From Eubacterium sp. (lineage in GTDB: Bacteria; Bacillota; Clostridia; Oscillospirales; Acutalibacteraceae): a DNA stretch of 12,696 nt. Every line of letters begins with the position of its first letter. The stretch's first letter is position 1. Below are positions 7,290 to 12,696 of this stretch, in pieces. The notes beneath the pieces were generated by a model. That model saw nothing but the letters and a program-made list of their open reading frames with translations. It did not search any database and was not told the DNA's origin. The translations under genes were made by a program, and so were the position numbers. Location of the stretch: contig JAIDLO010000172.1 in the NCBI GenBank assembly GCA_029050995.1, positions 1 through 12,696 of the forward strand, in the 5' to 3' direction.

Positions 7290-7826
7290 TTAATAGTTTT
7301 CTGCCTTAATTTCAAAATAAGCACGAGGATGAGAGCAAACAGGGCAAACCTCAGGTGCTTCCTTTCCGATACAAATATGACCGCAGTTTGAACATTTCCA
7401 GATTTTTTCCTCATCTCTGCTGAACACAAGACCGCCCTCAACATTTTCAAGCAGCTTAAGATAACGCTCTTCATGCTCCTTTTCAATCTTGCCAACCTCT
7501 TCAAAAAGATAAGCGATATGATCAAAGCCTTCTTCCCTTGCATCTTTTGCAAATTCAGCATACATATCTGTCCATTCATAATTTTCGCCTGATGCCGCAT
7601 CCTTGAGGTTTGTTGCAGTATCCTTAATACCGTCATTCAGAAGCTTAAACCAGATTTTAGCATGCTCCTTTTCGTTTTCAGCGGTTTCCATAAAAAGATT
7701 TGCAATTTGAACAAAGCCGTCTTTCTTTGCCTTGCTTGCAAAATAGGTGTACTTTGTTCTTGCCTGACATTCGCCTGCAAAGGCTGCCATAAGATTAGCC
7801 TGTGTTTTTGTGCCTTCTAAATTCAT
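7290..7826 (-). CDS. rbr: Rubrerythrin
   Basis: This 178-residue cytoplasmic non-heme iron protein reduces hydrogen peroxide (and protects from oxygen) in anaerobes, using electrons from rubredoxin-type donors. The N-terminal ferritin-like four-helix domain holds diiron ligand candidates Glu19, Glu52-x-x-His55 and Glu115-x-x-His118. The C-terminal rubredoxin-like domain binds one iron through Cys145, Cys148, Cys161 and Cys164 (CSNCGH, CPVC). All expected ligands appear present. The ATG at 7826 is chosen over an in-frame ATG at 7859: AAGGAG (7835-7840) lies 8 nt upstream of 7826, and family proteins begin this way. It starts 22 bp after the P-type-ATPase-like gene and is followed 8 bp later by corA. 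It is probably transcribed from the rlmB promoter; no internal promoter was obvious. Confidence 0.97.
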   Translation of the reverse strand: MNLEGTKTQANLMAAFAGECQARTKYTYFASKAKKDGFVQIANLFMETAENEKEHAKIWFKLLNDGIKDTATNLKDAASGENYEWTDMYAEFAKDAREEGFDHIAYLFEEVGKIEKEHEERYLKLLENVEGGLVFSRDEEKIWKCSNCGHICIGKEAPEVCPVCSHPRAYFEIKAENY

Positions 7827-7848
7827 AACATTTACTCCTTTTAAAACT

Positions 7849-10233
7849 TTAAATACCATTTCTTCTTATTTTTGAAATAATAAGGACAAATATACTCCAA
7901 ACAAGCTGGAAAATTATTACATTCAAAACATTCAGCTGATTGATTCCGCTTAATACACCAAGAAGTGCAACAATGCCAAAGCCGATTGCAGAGCCGAAAG
8001 CAACCAAAACAGAAAGCATACTTTCCGTGCTGATTAAGTTTTCAGAACCGCGAACAGCGGAAATAAATCCAAGCGCACTTCCGTTATGCACAACATATGC
8101 AGGACTTTTTTCAACAACAATATCGCTGTACTTTTCAAAAACTCTTGCATTTGACGCTGTTAATACTCTTACAAAGCCCTCAGGCAATCCAAAGATTTCC
8201 ATAATGCTTTCTTCATTGATATAAGGATCACAGCTTTTAAGCAGAATTGTAATTCCGCTTTTTTCAAGCTTTTTAAGTTCTTTCTTCAATGCAGAATCCG
8301 CAGAGTAGCTGACAACAAACATAGCTGCAATTTTTCCTGCAACAGCAAGATAAAGCGCCTTTCTGCCGTTTGTTGCATATTTATTTTCATAGTCTTCCTT
8401 CGGAACGGAAATACCATGACGAATCAGTAAATCTCTGTTTCCAACCAAAACCTTTTTTTGATAAATCCATGCAGATGTACCCATTTTATCTTCATAAATA
8501 ACGGTATCCACCTCAGGCAAAATAGCCTGCTTGCCTACGATAACATCATCAAAAACATGCTTCAGCGGACTTTTTGTTTTCATAATAACAGCTGCAGTTA
8601 AAAGCAATGCATCATCCACTTTTGTTTTATTGAATAATCTTATTCCGTGAAGATCGCAGGAGTGATTTCCGAATAAATCCGAAGCCTCCATAACAAGCGC
8701 ATTTGATTTATGCGCAACATGCGCACCCTCAAATCCATTTACTACGGCGCCCTTTTTCGTAAGTGAACGGGAAATGCCAAGCAGTGAATAATTTGTTGCA
8801 AGAAGCGAAACAACAGGGCAAGAGATCACAACGCCTGCTGCCGCAACATTGAAAGCATAAAACCAATCTTTCTGCAAATAACTTACAAGGCCGAATAAAA
8901 CAGTATTCAGAACAATCATAACAGGTGTTAAAATTCTGGCGATTCTGTCTGTTGGCTCATATGAACAGGAAATTTCAAGAAAGCTTGTCGGCATATCTGT
9001 TTTAACGCTGTATTTCAGAAGCGGATCTCCAGAAAGCAGATTTCTTGAAATAATCGTTGCATCAACTTCATTTACAATATCTTCAACGGAATATTTATCT
9101 TTTCCGTCTGACAGGAAATCATAATCATTGATAATGCGCATAACCATACTGCGTTTACCAAGAAGTGTTAATACAAGCGCAAAAGCTATTGCAGGCGGAT
9201 AGGCAGCTCCAATACCCGGTGCTGTATCCGGATTTGCAAGCAATGTAGCAGTATGTGCCATAACAATAAGTGAAGCAAAGGATACAGGAAAATCTGCATT
9301 GATGCCCCGTTTAAAATTAAAGCCGTGAACCAATGTTTTGATATTAGTTAAAATAACAAACACATAAAGCGCAAGCATTGTTATGTAAAATCCGTTTGTA
9401 TTGCTTAAAAAGTACGGTAAATTATAAGAATTCTGGAAAGCAGCCAGAGCCCCGAGCAGAATACCCAATGCAAGCGTGACTGCACATTCAAGCTGGTAGC
9501 TGGATTTATGCTTGAAAAGCTGGCTCATCATTTTCGTTCTGTTTGTATCATCGGAAGCTCTTTGGGCAACAATTCTGTTTCCCTCATCAATTTGCCCGCC
9601 TTCTGCTTCTTCTTTTGCAAAAAGCCTAAACTTATTGATTTTATCCTCGCGCCTTTGCCTGAGCTGTTCCTCGGCAACCTCCTCATCAATATTCGGAATT
9701 TCATCAAATTCATCATCAAAGCCGTTCAGTTTAATCTGATCCGATAAATCATAATCCGTTTCGGAATCGTTGCTTTCTTCTTCCTGCCTGCCAAACAAAT
9801 CCGTTCTCGTTTTTGCAAGCTCTTCAACAGCAAGAATCGTTGGAATTTCCTGCAAATCAGAGGTTTTGTTAAATCTTGATTTGCTTTTGATGGTTGCAGG
9901 CCGTTCAATAATCTGCGGCGGCTGTGCATTATAATCATCATCAACAGGATTGCGCTGGAAGAAATGCTTTGTTGTAACCTTTTCGTTTACAATCGTTTTA
10001 TCCGTTACGGGAATTGCTTTTGTTTTATCACTGATTGTAACCGCTCTTGTTTTATCACTTACCGCATCGCTTCTGCTGCTGATATCAATTGAAGAGGATT
10101 TCGGAGCAAATGTTTTTACTTCTTCTTTTTCTTTATATTCTGCTGCTGATTTGGACCTTGCGCTGATCTGGTTCAGCATTTCATCTGCTTCACGCAAAAT
10201 CTCCTCAACAGATAAATTTTCTTTATCTTTCAT
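7849..10233 (-). CDS. P-type ATPase-like membrane protein lacking catalytic motifs (pseudo-ATPase)
   Basis: This 794-residue protein begins with a soluble, charged, apparently disordered N-terminus (about 1-240, with a DKT repeat). The body follows the order of P1B metal ATPases: four helices at about 248-361, a reduced actuator region (365-430), a helix pair (431-486), a cytoplasmic region (490-735) and two C-terminal helices (739-788). Preserved landmarks are a CPx-like SCPVV (Cys472-Pro473) in helix 6, KKGAVVNG after it, LPEV (572-575) and VLVGN (595-599). The catalytic parts are gone. Where DKTGT belongs, the sequence is NALVMEASDLF, with Glu516 at the Asp position. TGE of the actuator is absent, the N-domain SxHP is reduced to SP, TGD is replaced by SCD (667-669), and no GDGxND exists. 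It probably does not pump ions by phosphorylation and may be a scaffold, sensor or subunit. The ATG at 10233 follows a weak AGGT site; an upstream TTG is possible. It starts 17 bp after rlmB. Confidence 0.7.
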   Translation of the reverse strand: MKDKENLSVEEILREADEMLNQISARSKSAAEYKEKEEVKTFAPKSSSIDISSRSDAVSDKTRAVTISDKTKAIPVTDKTIVNEKVTTKHFFQRNPVDDDYNAQPPQIIERPATIKSKSRFNKTSDLQEIPTILAVEELAKTRTDLFGRQEEESNDSETDYDLSDQIKLNGFDDEFDEIPNIDEEVAEEQLRQRREDKINKFRLFAKEEAEGGQIDEGNRIVAQRASDDTNRTKMMSQLFKHKSSYQLECAVTLALGILLGALAAFQNSYNLPYFLSNTNGFYITMLALYVFVILTNIKTLVHGFNFKRGINADFPVSFASLIVMAHTATLLANPDTAPGIGAAYPPAIAFALVLTLLGKRSMVMRIINDYDFLSDGKDKYSVEDIVNEVDATIISRNLLSGDPLLKYSVKTDMPTSFLEISCSYEPTDRIARILTPVMIVLNTVLFGLVSYLQKDWFYAFNVAAAGVVISCPVVSLLATNYSLLGISRSLTKKGAVVNGFEGAHVAHKSNALVMEASDLFGNHSCDLHGIRLFNKTKVDDALLLTAAVIMKTKSPLKHVFDDVIVGKQAILPEVDTVIYEDKMGTSAWIYQKKVLVGNRDLLIRHGISVPKEDYENKYATNGRKALYLAVAGKIAAMFVVSYSADSALKKELKKLEKSGITILLKSCDPYINEESIMEIFGLPEGFVRVLTASNARVFEKYSDIVVEKSPAYVVHNGSALGFISAVRGSENLISTESMLSVLVAFGSAIGFGIVALLGVLSGINQLNVLNVIIFQLVWSIFVLIISKIRRNGI
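9979..10059 (-). repeat. Three 27-bp tandem coding repeats (S/T-DKT units)
   Basis: Within the N-terminus of the P-type-ATPase-like protein, three successive 9-residue units read SDKTRAVTI, SDKTKAIPV and TDKTIVNEK. At DNA level each unit contains a similar TTTTATC-rich segment on the + strand. The unit is in frame and diverged, so it is an old internal duplication. DKT here is not followed by GT and is unrelated to the lost catalytic site. Confidence 0.65.
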
Positions 10234-10250
10234 AATCAATCAACCTAAAA

Positions 10251-11012
10251 TTATAATCTTTGTTTTACAATCTCATACATAATAATGCCTGCTGCAACAG
10301 AAGCATTCAGGCTGTTTACCTTACCCTTCATCGGCAGGCTGACGGTAACATCACAGTTTTTCTTGATATGTTCGCCAACGCCTTTTCCCTCACTGCCGAC
10401 AACGAGAGCAACGCCGCCCGAAAAATCCGTTTCATTCCAGGGCTGACCATCCATATCCGCAGCGTAAACCCAGATGTTTTCTTTCTTGAGCCTGTCTATC
10501 GTTGAGCTTATATTGGATACTCTTGCAACATGAACATATTCAAGCGCACCGCAGGAGGTTTTGGCAACAATAAAATTAAGACCTACATTTCTTCTTTTCG
10601 GAATAATGATGCCGTGAACGCCGCAAGCCTCTGCTGTTCTGATAATAGCGCCTAAATTGTGGCTGTCCTCTATCTCATCACAGATAATGATAAACGGAGC
10701 TTCGTCTTTGCTTTTTGCAAGCTCTAAAATTTCATCAACGGTGCTGTATTCATGTGCAGGCACATTTGCCGCAACGCCTTGATGATTCGCATTTGCACTG
10801 ATAAAATCAAGCTTTTTCTTGTCAACATTTTTAATAACAATGCCCTTTTCTTTAGCAAGCGCAATAATCTTTGAAACCGAGCCCTCACGCTCGCCTTTTG
10901 CAATCAATATATTTTCAATCTCTCTGCCGCTTTTTATAAGCTCTATAACAGCATTTCTGCCGACAACGAGATTGTCATTCGTTCTGAAATCTTTTTTATC
11001 TTCGTTTTTCAC
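10251..11012 (-). CDS. rlmB: 23S rRNA 2'-O-ribose methyltransferase, TrmH/SpoU family (RlmB)
   Basis: This 253-residue SPOUT enzyme should transfer a methyl group from SAM to a ribose 2'-OH, in RlmB at G2251 of 23S rRNA. An N-terminal L30e-like substrate-binding domain (about 14-88: LVVGRNAVIE, then HQGVAA) precedes the knotted catalytic domain (about 105-253). All three SpoU motifs are visible. Motif 1 is DSHNLGAIIRTAEACG with Asn119 and Arg125, motif 2 is LVVGSEGKGV with Glu208, and motif 3 is SLPMKGKVNSLNASVA with Asn233-Ser-Leu-Asn236. The GTG at 11012 is chosen because GGAG (11020-11023) lies 7 nt upstream and the length then fits the family. Longer in-frame starts would run through the promoter. 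It is the first gene of the five-gene operon, separated from hisF by a terminator and a promoter. The exact rRNA target is inferred from similarity; a tRNA or other rRNA site is possible. Confidence 0.93.
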   Translation of the reverse strand: MKNEDKKDFRTNDNLVVGRNAVIELIKSGREIENILIAKGEREGSVSKIIALAKEKGIVIKNVDKKKLDFISANANHQGVAANVPAHEYSTVDEILELAKSKDEAPFIIICDEIEDSHNLGAIIRTAEACGVHGIIIPKRRNVGLNFIVAKTSCGALEYVHVARVSNISSTIDRLKKENIWVYAADMDGQPWNETDFSGGVALVVGSEGKGVGEHIKKNCDVTVSLPMKGKVNSLNASVAAGIIMYEIVKQRL

Positions 11013-11040
11013 TATAGTTCTCCATAATATATTTTTAATT

Positions 11041-11069
11041 ATTATAACATTATAGTGCCGTTTATTCAA
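11041..11069 (-). promoter_or_regulatory. Promoter of the rlmB-to-tex operon
   Basis: On the - strand, TTGAAT (11064-11069) and TATAAT (11041-11046) are separated by 17 bp. The -35 begins just after the T-run of the hisF terminator. Transcription would start near 11034, leaving only about 20 nt before the GTG of rlmB. It is the only strong promoter seen upstream of the five co-directional genes. Confidence 0.75.
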
Positions 11070-11071
11070 TA

Positions 11072-11110
11072 TAAAAATACCCCTGTTATTTACGAACAGG
11101 GATATTTTTT
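11072..11110 (-). terminator. Intrinsic terminator of hisHF, overlapping the hisF stop
   Basis: CCCTGTT (11081-11087) pairs with AACAGGG (11095-11101) around a 7-nt loop. Beyond one mismatch, the A-run (11073-11077) pairs with the T-run (11105-11110). On the - strand the U-tract TATTTTTATATT follows. The hisF stop codon (11086-11088) lies within the stem-loop. Confidence 0.85.
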
Positions 11111-11844
11111 TCATCAAGATATTTTTTTAATTCAGGGATAGGCAGCTCATTGAAATGAAACAGGCTTGCGGCAAGCACTGCATCCGCCTTACCATCGGTA
11201 AACGCATCATAAAAATGCTCTGCTTTTCCTGCCCCGCCCGAGGCAATAACAGGGATTCCGACTTTTTCGGAAACTGCACGGGTAAGCTCAATATCATAGC
11301 CGTTCTTCTGTCCGTCCTCATCCATTGAGGTTAAGAGGATTTCGCCAGCACCCCTCTGTTCAGCTTCTACTGCCCATTCAACTGCATCAATACCTGTTGG
11401 GATTCTTCCGCCGTTGAGGTAAACCTCCCAGCCGCCGTTTTCTTTTCTTTTTGCATCAATGGCACAGACAACGCACTGACTGCCGAATTTATAAGCAGCC
11501 TCGTTTATCAAATCGGGATTTCTTACTGCTGCAGAATTAACAGAAATTTTATCAGCACCTGCACGGAGCAGCTCTTTAAAATCATCAACTGTTTTGATAC
11601 CGCCGCCAACTGTAAAAGGAATGAAAACAGTTTTTGCAACACGCTCAACAATATCTATCATTGTGCTTCTGCCCTCGTGCGTTGCAGTTATATCAAGCAA
11701 AACAAGCTCGTCGGCACCCTGCTTATCATATGCAGCAGCACATTCAACAGGATCGCCTGCATCACGCAAATCAACAAACGAAACACCTTTAACAACTCTG
11801 CCGTTCTTTACATCAAGGCAGGGAATGATTCTTTTTGCATACAT
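11086..11844 (-). CDS. hisF: Imidazole glycerol phosphate synthase, cyclase subunit HisF
   Basis: This 252-residue TIM barrel converts PRFAR plus ammonia to imidazole glycerol phosphate and AICAR, step five of histidine synthesis. The general acid/base residues are both present: Asp11 in IPCLDVKNGRVVKG and Asp130 in VCAIDAKR. Phosphate-binding glycines are visible in FTVGGGIKT (77-85), and further family blocks are LLDITAT, KISVNSAA, LLTSMDEDG and VIASGGAG. Ammonia arrives through the barrel from HisH, encoded immediately upstream with only 3 bp between the genes. GGAGGGA (11851-11857) lies 6 nt before the ATG and overlaps the end of hisH, so translation is probably coupled. Other his genes are not in this window, so the pathway is split or continues elsewhere. 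Confidence 0.98.
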   Translation of the reverse strand: MYAKRIIPCLDVKNGRVVKGVSFVDLRDAGDPVECAAAYDKQGADELVLLDITATHEGRSTMIDIVERVAKTVFIPFTVGGGIKTVDDFKELLRAGADKISVNSAAVRNPDLINEAAYKFGSQCVVCAIDAKRKENGGWEVYLNGGRIPTGIDAVEWAVEAEQRGAGEILLTSMDEDGQKNGYDIELTRAVSEKVGIPVIASGGAGKAEHFYDAFTDGKADAVLAASLFHFNELPIPELKKYLDEKNIPVRK

Positions 11845-11847
11845 AAA

Positions 11848-12459
11848 TTATCCCTCCAGAGCCAAAAAGTTTTTCAAAAGCTGCAAACCCGCTTCGCCGC
11901 TTTTTTCGGGATGAAACTGCGTTGCACAGAGATTTCCGCGCTGAACAGCGCATTGAATCTGAACACCGTACTCTGCTGTTCCTGCAACATCCCTGTCATC
12001 AGCATTTTTAAGATAATAGGAATGAACAAAATAAAAATAGCTTTCATCCGGAATATCCTTGAATATACCGCCATTCTGCTTAATGGAAACGGAATTCCAG
12101 CCCATATGCGGAACCTTTAAGCCCATATCCTTTGGTATGGAAACGATTTCTCCATTCAAAAGAGATAAGCCGTCTACGCCCTTGCTTTCATCACTTTTAC
12201 CGAATAAAAGCTGTAAGCCAAGGCAGATGCCGAGAAACGGCTTTCCCGAAAGTGCAGCAGTCTTAACCGTTTCAACAAGACCACGACTTTCCATAGACTG
12301 CATAGCATCGCCGAATGAGCCTACACCCGGAAGAATAATATGGGAAGCAGATAATATTTTATCCTTATCCATTGTAATTTCATTTTCAGCGCCGATATAA
12401 TCAAGAGCCTTTTTTACGCTCATAAGATTGCCTGCGCCGTAATCAATAATAGCAACCAT
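11848..12459 (-). CDS. hisH: Imidazole glycerol phosphate synthase, glutamine amidotransferase subunit HisH
   Basis: This 203-residue class I glutaminase releases ammonia from glutamine for HisF. The catalytic triad is readable: Cys79 in FLGICLGLQLLF, and His183 and Glu185 in TQFHPEKSG. The N-terminal IIDYGAGNL motif and the LPGVGSFGDAM oxyanion strand are also typical. The ATG at 12459 is selected because GGAG (12466-12469) lies 6 nt upstream and the protein then starts exactly at the family N-terminus. The longer in-frame extension up to 12516 would run through the promoter. It is the first gene of the hisHF pair, preceded by a short leader of about 20 nt with no T-box or His-rich leader peptide, so no attenuation is visible. 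Confidence 0.97.
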   Translation of the reverse strand: MVAIIDYGAGNLMSVKKALDYIGAENEITMDKDKILSASHIILPGVGSFGDAMQSMESRGLVETVKTAALSGKPFLGICLGLQLLFGKSDESKGVDGLSLLNGEIVSIPKDMGLKVPHMGWNSVSIKQNGGIFKDIPDESYFYFVHSYYLKNADDRDVAGTAEYGVQIQCAVQRGNLCATQFHPEKSGEAGLQLLKNFLALEG

Positions 12460-12487
12460 AAATAACTCCAAATCTAAAATATAGATA

Positions 12488-12516
12488 ATTTTAACACAAG
12501 AATGGATTGAATACAA
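12488..12516 (-). promoter_or_regulatory. Promoter of hisHF
   Basis: On the - strand, TTGTAT (12511-12516) and TAAAAT (12488-12493) are 17 bp apart, with TGT directly before the -10 (extended -10). The predicted start is near 12481. Its -35 is only 9 bp from the -35 of the divergent tRNA promoter. Confidence 0.6.
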
Positions 12517-12525
12517 TATAAATAA

Positions 12526-12555
12526 TTGACAAACCTGCCCTTTCGGTGTTACAAT
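12526..12555 (+). promoter_or_regulatory. Promoter of tRNA-Ser
   Basis: A consensus TTGACA (12526-12531) is followed after 18 bp by TACAAT (12550-12555), with TGT before the -10 forming an extended -10. Transcription should begin near 12562, about 14 nt before the mature tRNA. This is the strongest-looking promoter in the window, as expected for a stable RNA. Confidence 0.85.
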
Positions 12556-12575
12556 TTATTGCAAATCAGATATAC

Positions 12576-12664
12576 GGAGATGTATCGAAGTGGTCATAAC
12601 GGACATGACTCGAAATCATGATGCCCCCTGAGGGACGTGGGTTAGAATCCCACCATCTCCGCCA
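12576..12664 (+). tRNA. tRNA-Ser, anticodon CGA (reads UCG)
   Basis: The 7-bp acceptor stem GGAGATG (12576-12582) pairs with CATCTCC (12654-12660). Discriminator G12661 suits serine, and CCA is encoded (12662-12664). The D-arm has the GTGG of the D-loop. The anticodon stem CATGA/TCATG encloses loop CTCGAAA, giving anticodon CGA. A long class II variable arm (CCCC/GGG core at about 12624-12634) confirms serine. The T stem GTGGG (12637-12641) pairs with CCCAC (12649-12653). The T-loop reads TTAGAAT, with A at 12644 where nearly all tRNAs have C56. It is a single-gene unit with its own promoter and terminator. Confidence 0.95.
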
Positions 12665-12671
12665 AAAGAAA

Positions 12672-12696
12672 AGCAGGCATACTTTTGCCTGTTTTT
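12672..12696 (+). terminator. Intrinsic terminator of tRNA-Ser
   Basis: CAGGCA (12674-12679) pairs with TGCCTG (12686-12691) around a 6-nt loop and is followed by five T up to the window end. It lies 8 nt after the encoded CCA. Confidence 0.85.

Noticed and set aside
7849..10233. Annotation as a working heavy-metal (Cu/Zn/Cd) P-type ATPase
   Set aside because: The phosphorylated Asp, TGE, TGD and GDGxND motifs are all missing. Only the fold order and a partial CPx remain.
10251..11117. Longer RlmB start near 11117
   Set aside because: The extra residues would run through the terminator and promoter. GTG at 11012 has a good ribosome site and gives the family length.
12460..12516. Longer HisH start and a his attenuator or T-box
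   Set aside because: The extension covers the promoter, the leader is about 20 nt, and there is no T-box sequence or run of His codons.
12576..12696. tRNA-Ser as an integration site for a mobile element
   Set aside because: No integrase and no obvious repeat of the tRNA 3' end elsewhere in the window; the downstream terminator is intact.
1..12696. CRISPR arrays, insertion sequences, toxin-antitoxin or phage genes
   Set aside because: No regularly spaced repeats, terminal inverted repeats, transposase or phage-like proteins were seen on either strand.

Overview
The window looks like chromosomal DNA from an anaerobic, AT-rich Bacillota (Clostridia, probably an Oscillospiraceae/Ruminococcus-type gut bacterium). 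The reasons are strong AGGAGG-like ribosome binding sites, TTGACA/TATAAT promoters often with an extended TG, compact hairpin plus U-tract terminators, and a rubrerythrin. The proteins belong to families common in such organisms (DUF2798, DUF2804, DUF2000, Tex). This taxonomic call is inference from sequence style; no marker gene proves it.

Layout. (1) 1-842: a + strand unit. A near-consensus promoter is followed by a roughly 140-nt leader that folds in two mutually exclusive ways, one being a short intrinsic terminator. It then encodes a four-helix DUF2798 membrane protein and ends in a bidirectional terminator. (2) 841-1921: a DUF2804 protein on the - strand with its own promoter. (3) 1945-4072: a tightly overlapped - strand operon of AraC-type regulator, EamA/DMT transporter and DUF2000 protein. 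(4) 4141-11069: a five-gene - strand operon, read from high to low coordinates: rlmB (23S rRNA 2'-O-methyltransferase), a P-type-ATPase-like membrane protein that has lost its catalytic residues, rubrerythrin, a CorA-type Mg2+ transporter and tex. It starts at a TTGAAT/TATAAT promoter and ends in a strong terminator. (5) 11072-12516: a hisH-hisF pair encoding both subunits of imidazole glycerol phosphate synthase. (6) 12526-12696: a divergent promoter, tRNA-Ser(CGA) and its terminator.

How the parts may work together. HisH supplies ammonia from glutamine to HisF in histidine synthesis. The AraC regulator plausibly senses a small molecule and controls export by the EamA protein, with the DUF2000 protein acting on the same substrate (inference). 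The rlmB-to-tex operon mixes RNA-related functions at its ends (RlmB, Tex) with membrane, metal and oxidative-stress proteins in the middle. The two items most worth a second look are the riboswitch-like leader at 119-200 and the apparently dead P-type ATPase at 7849-10233. No mobile element, CRISPR array, phage gene or integration scar was seen.
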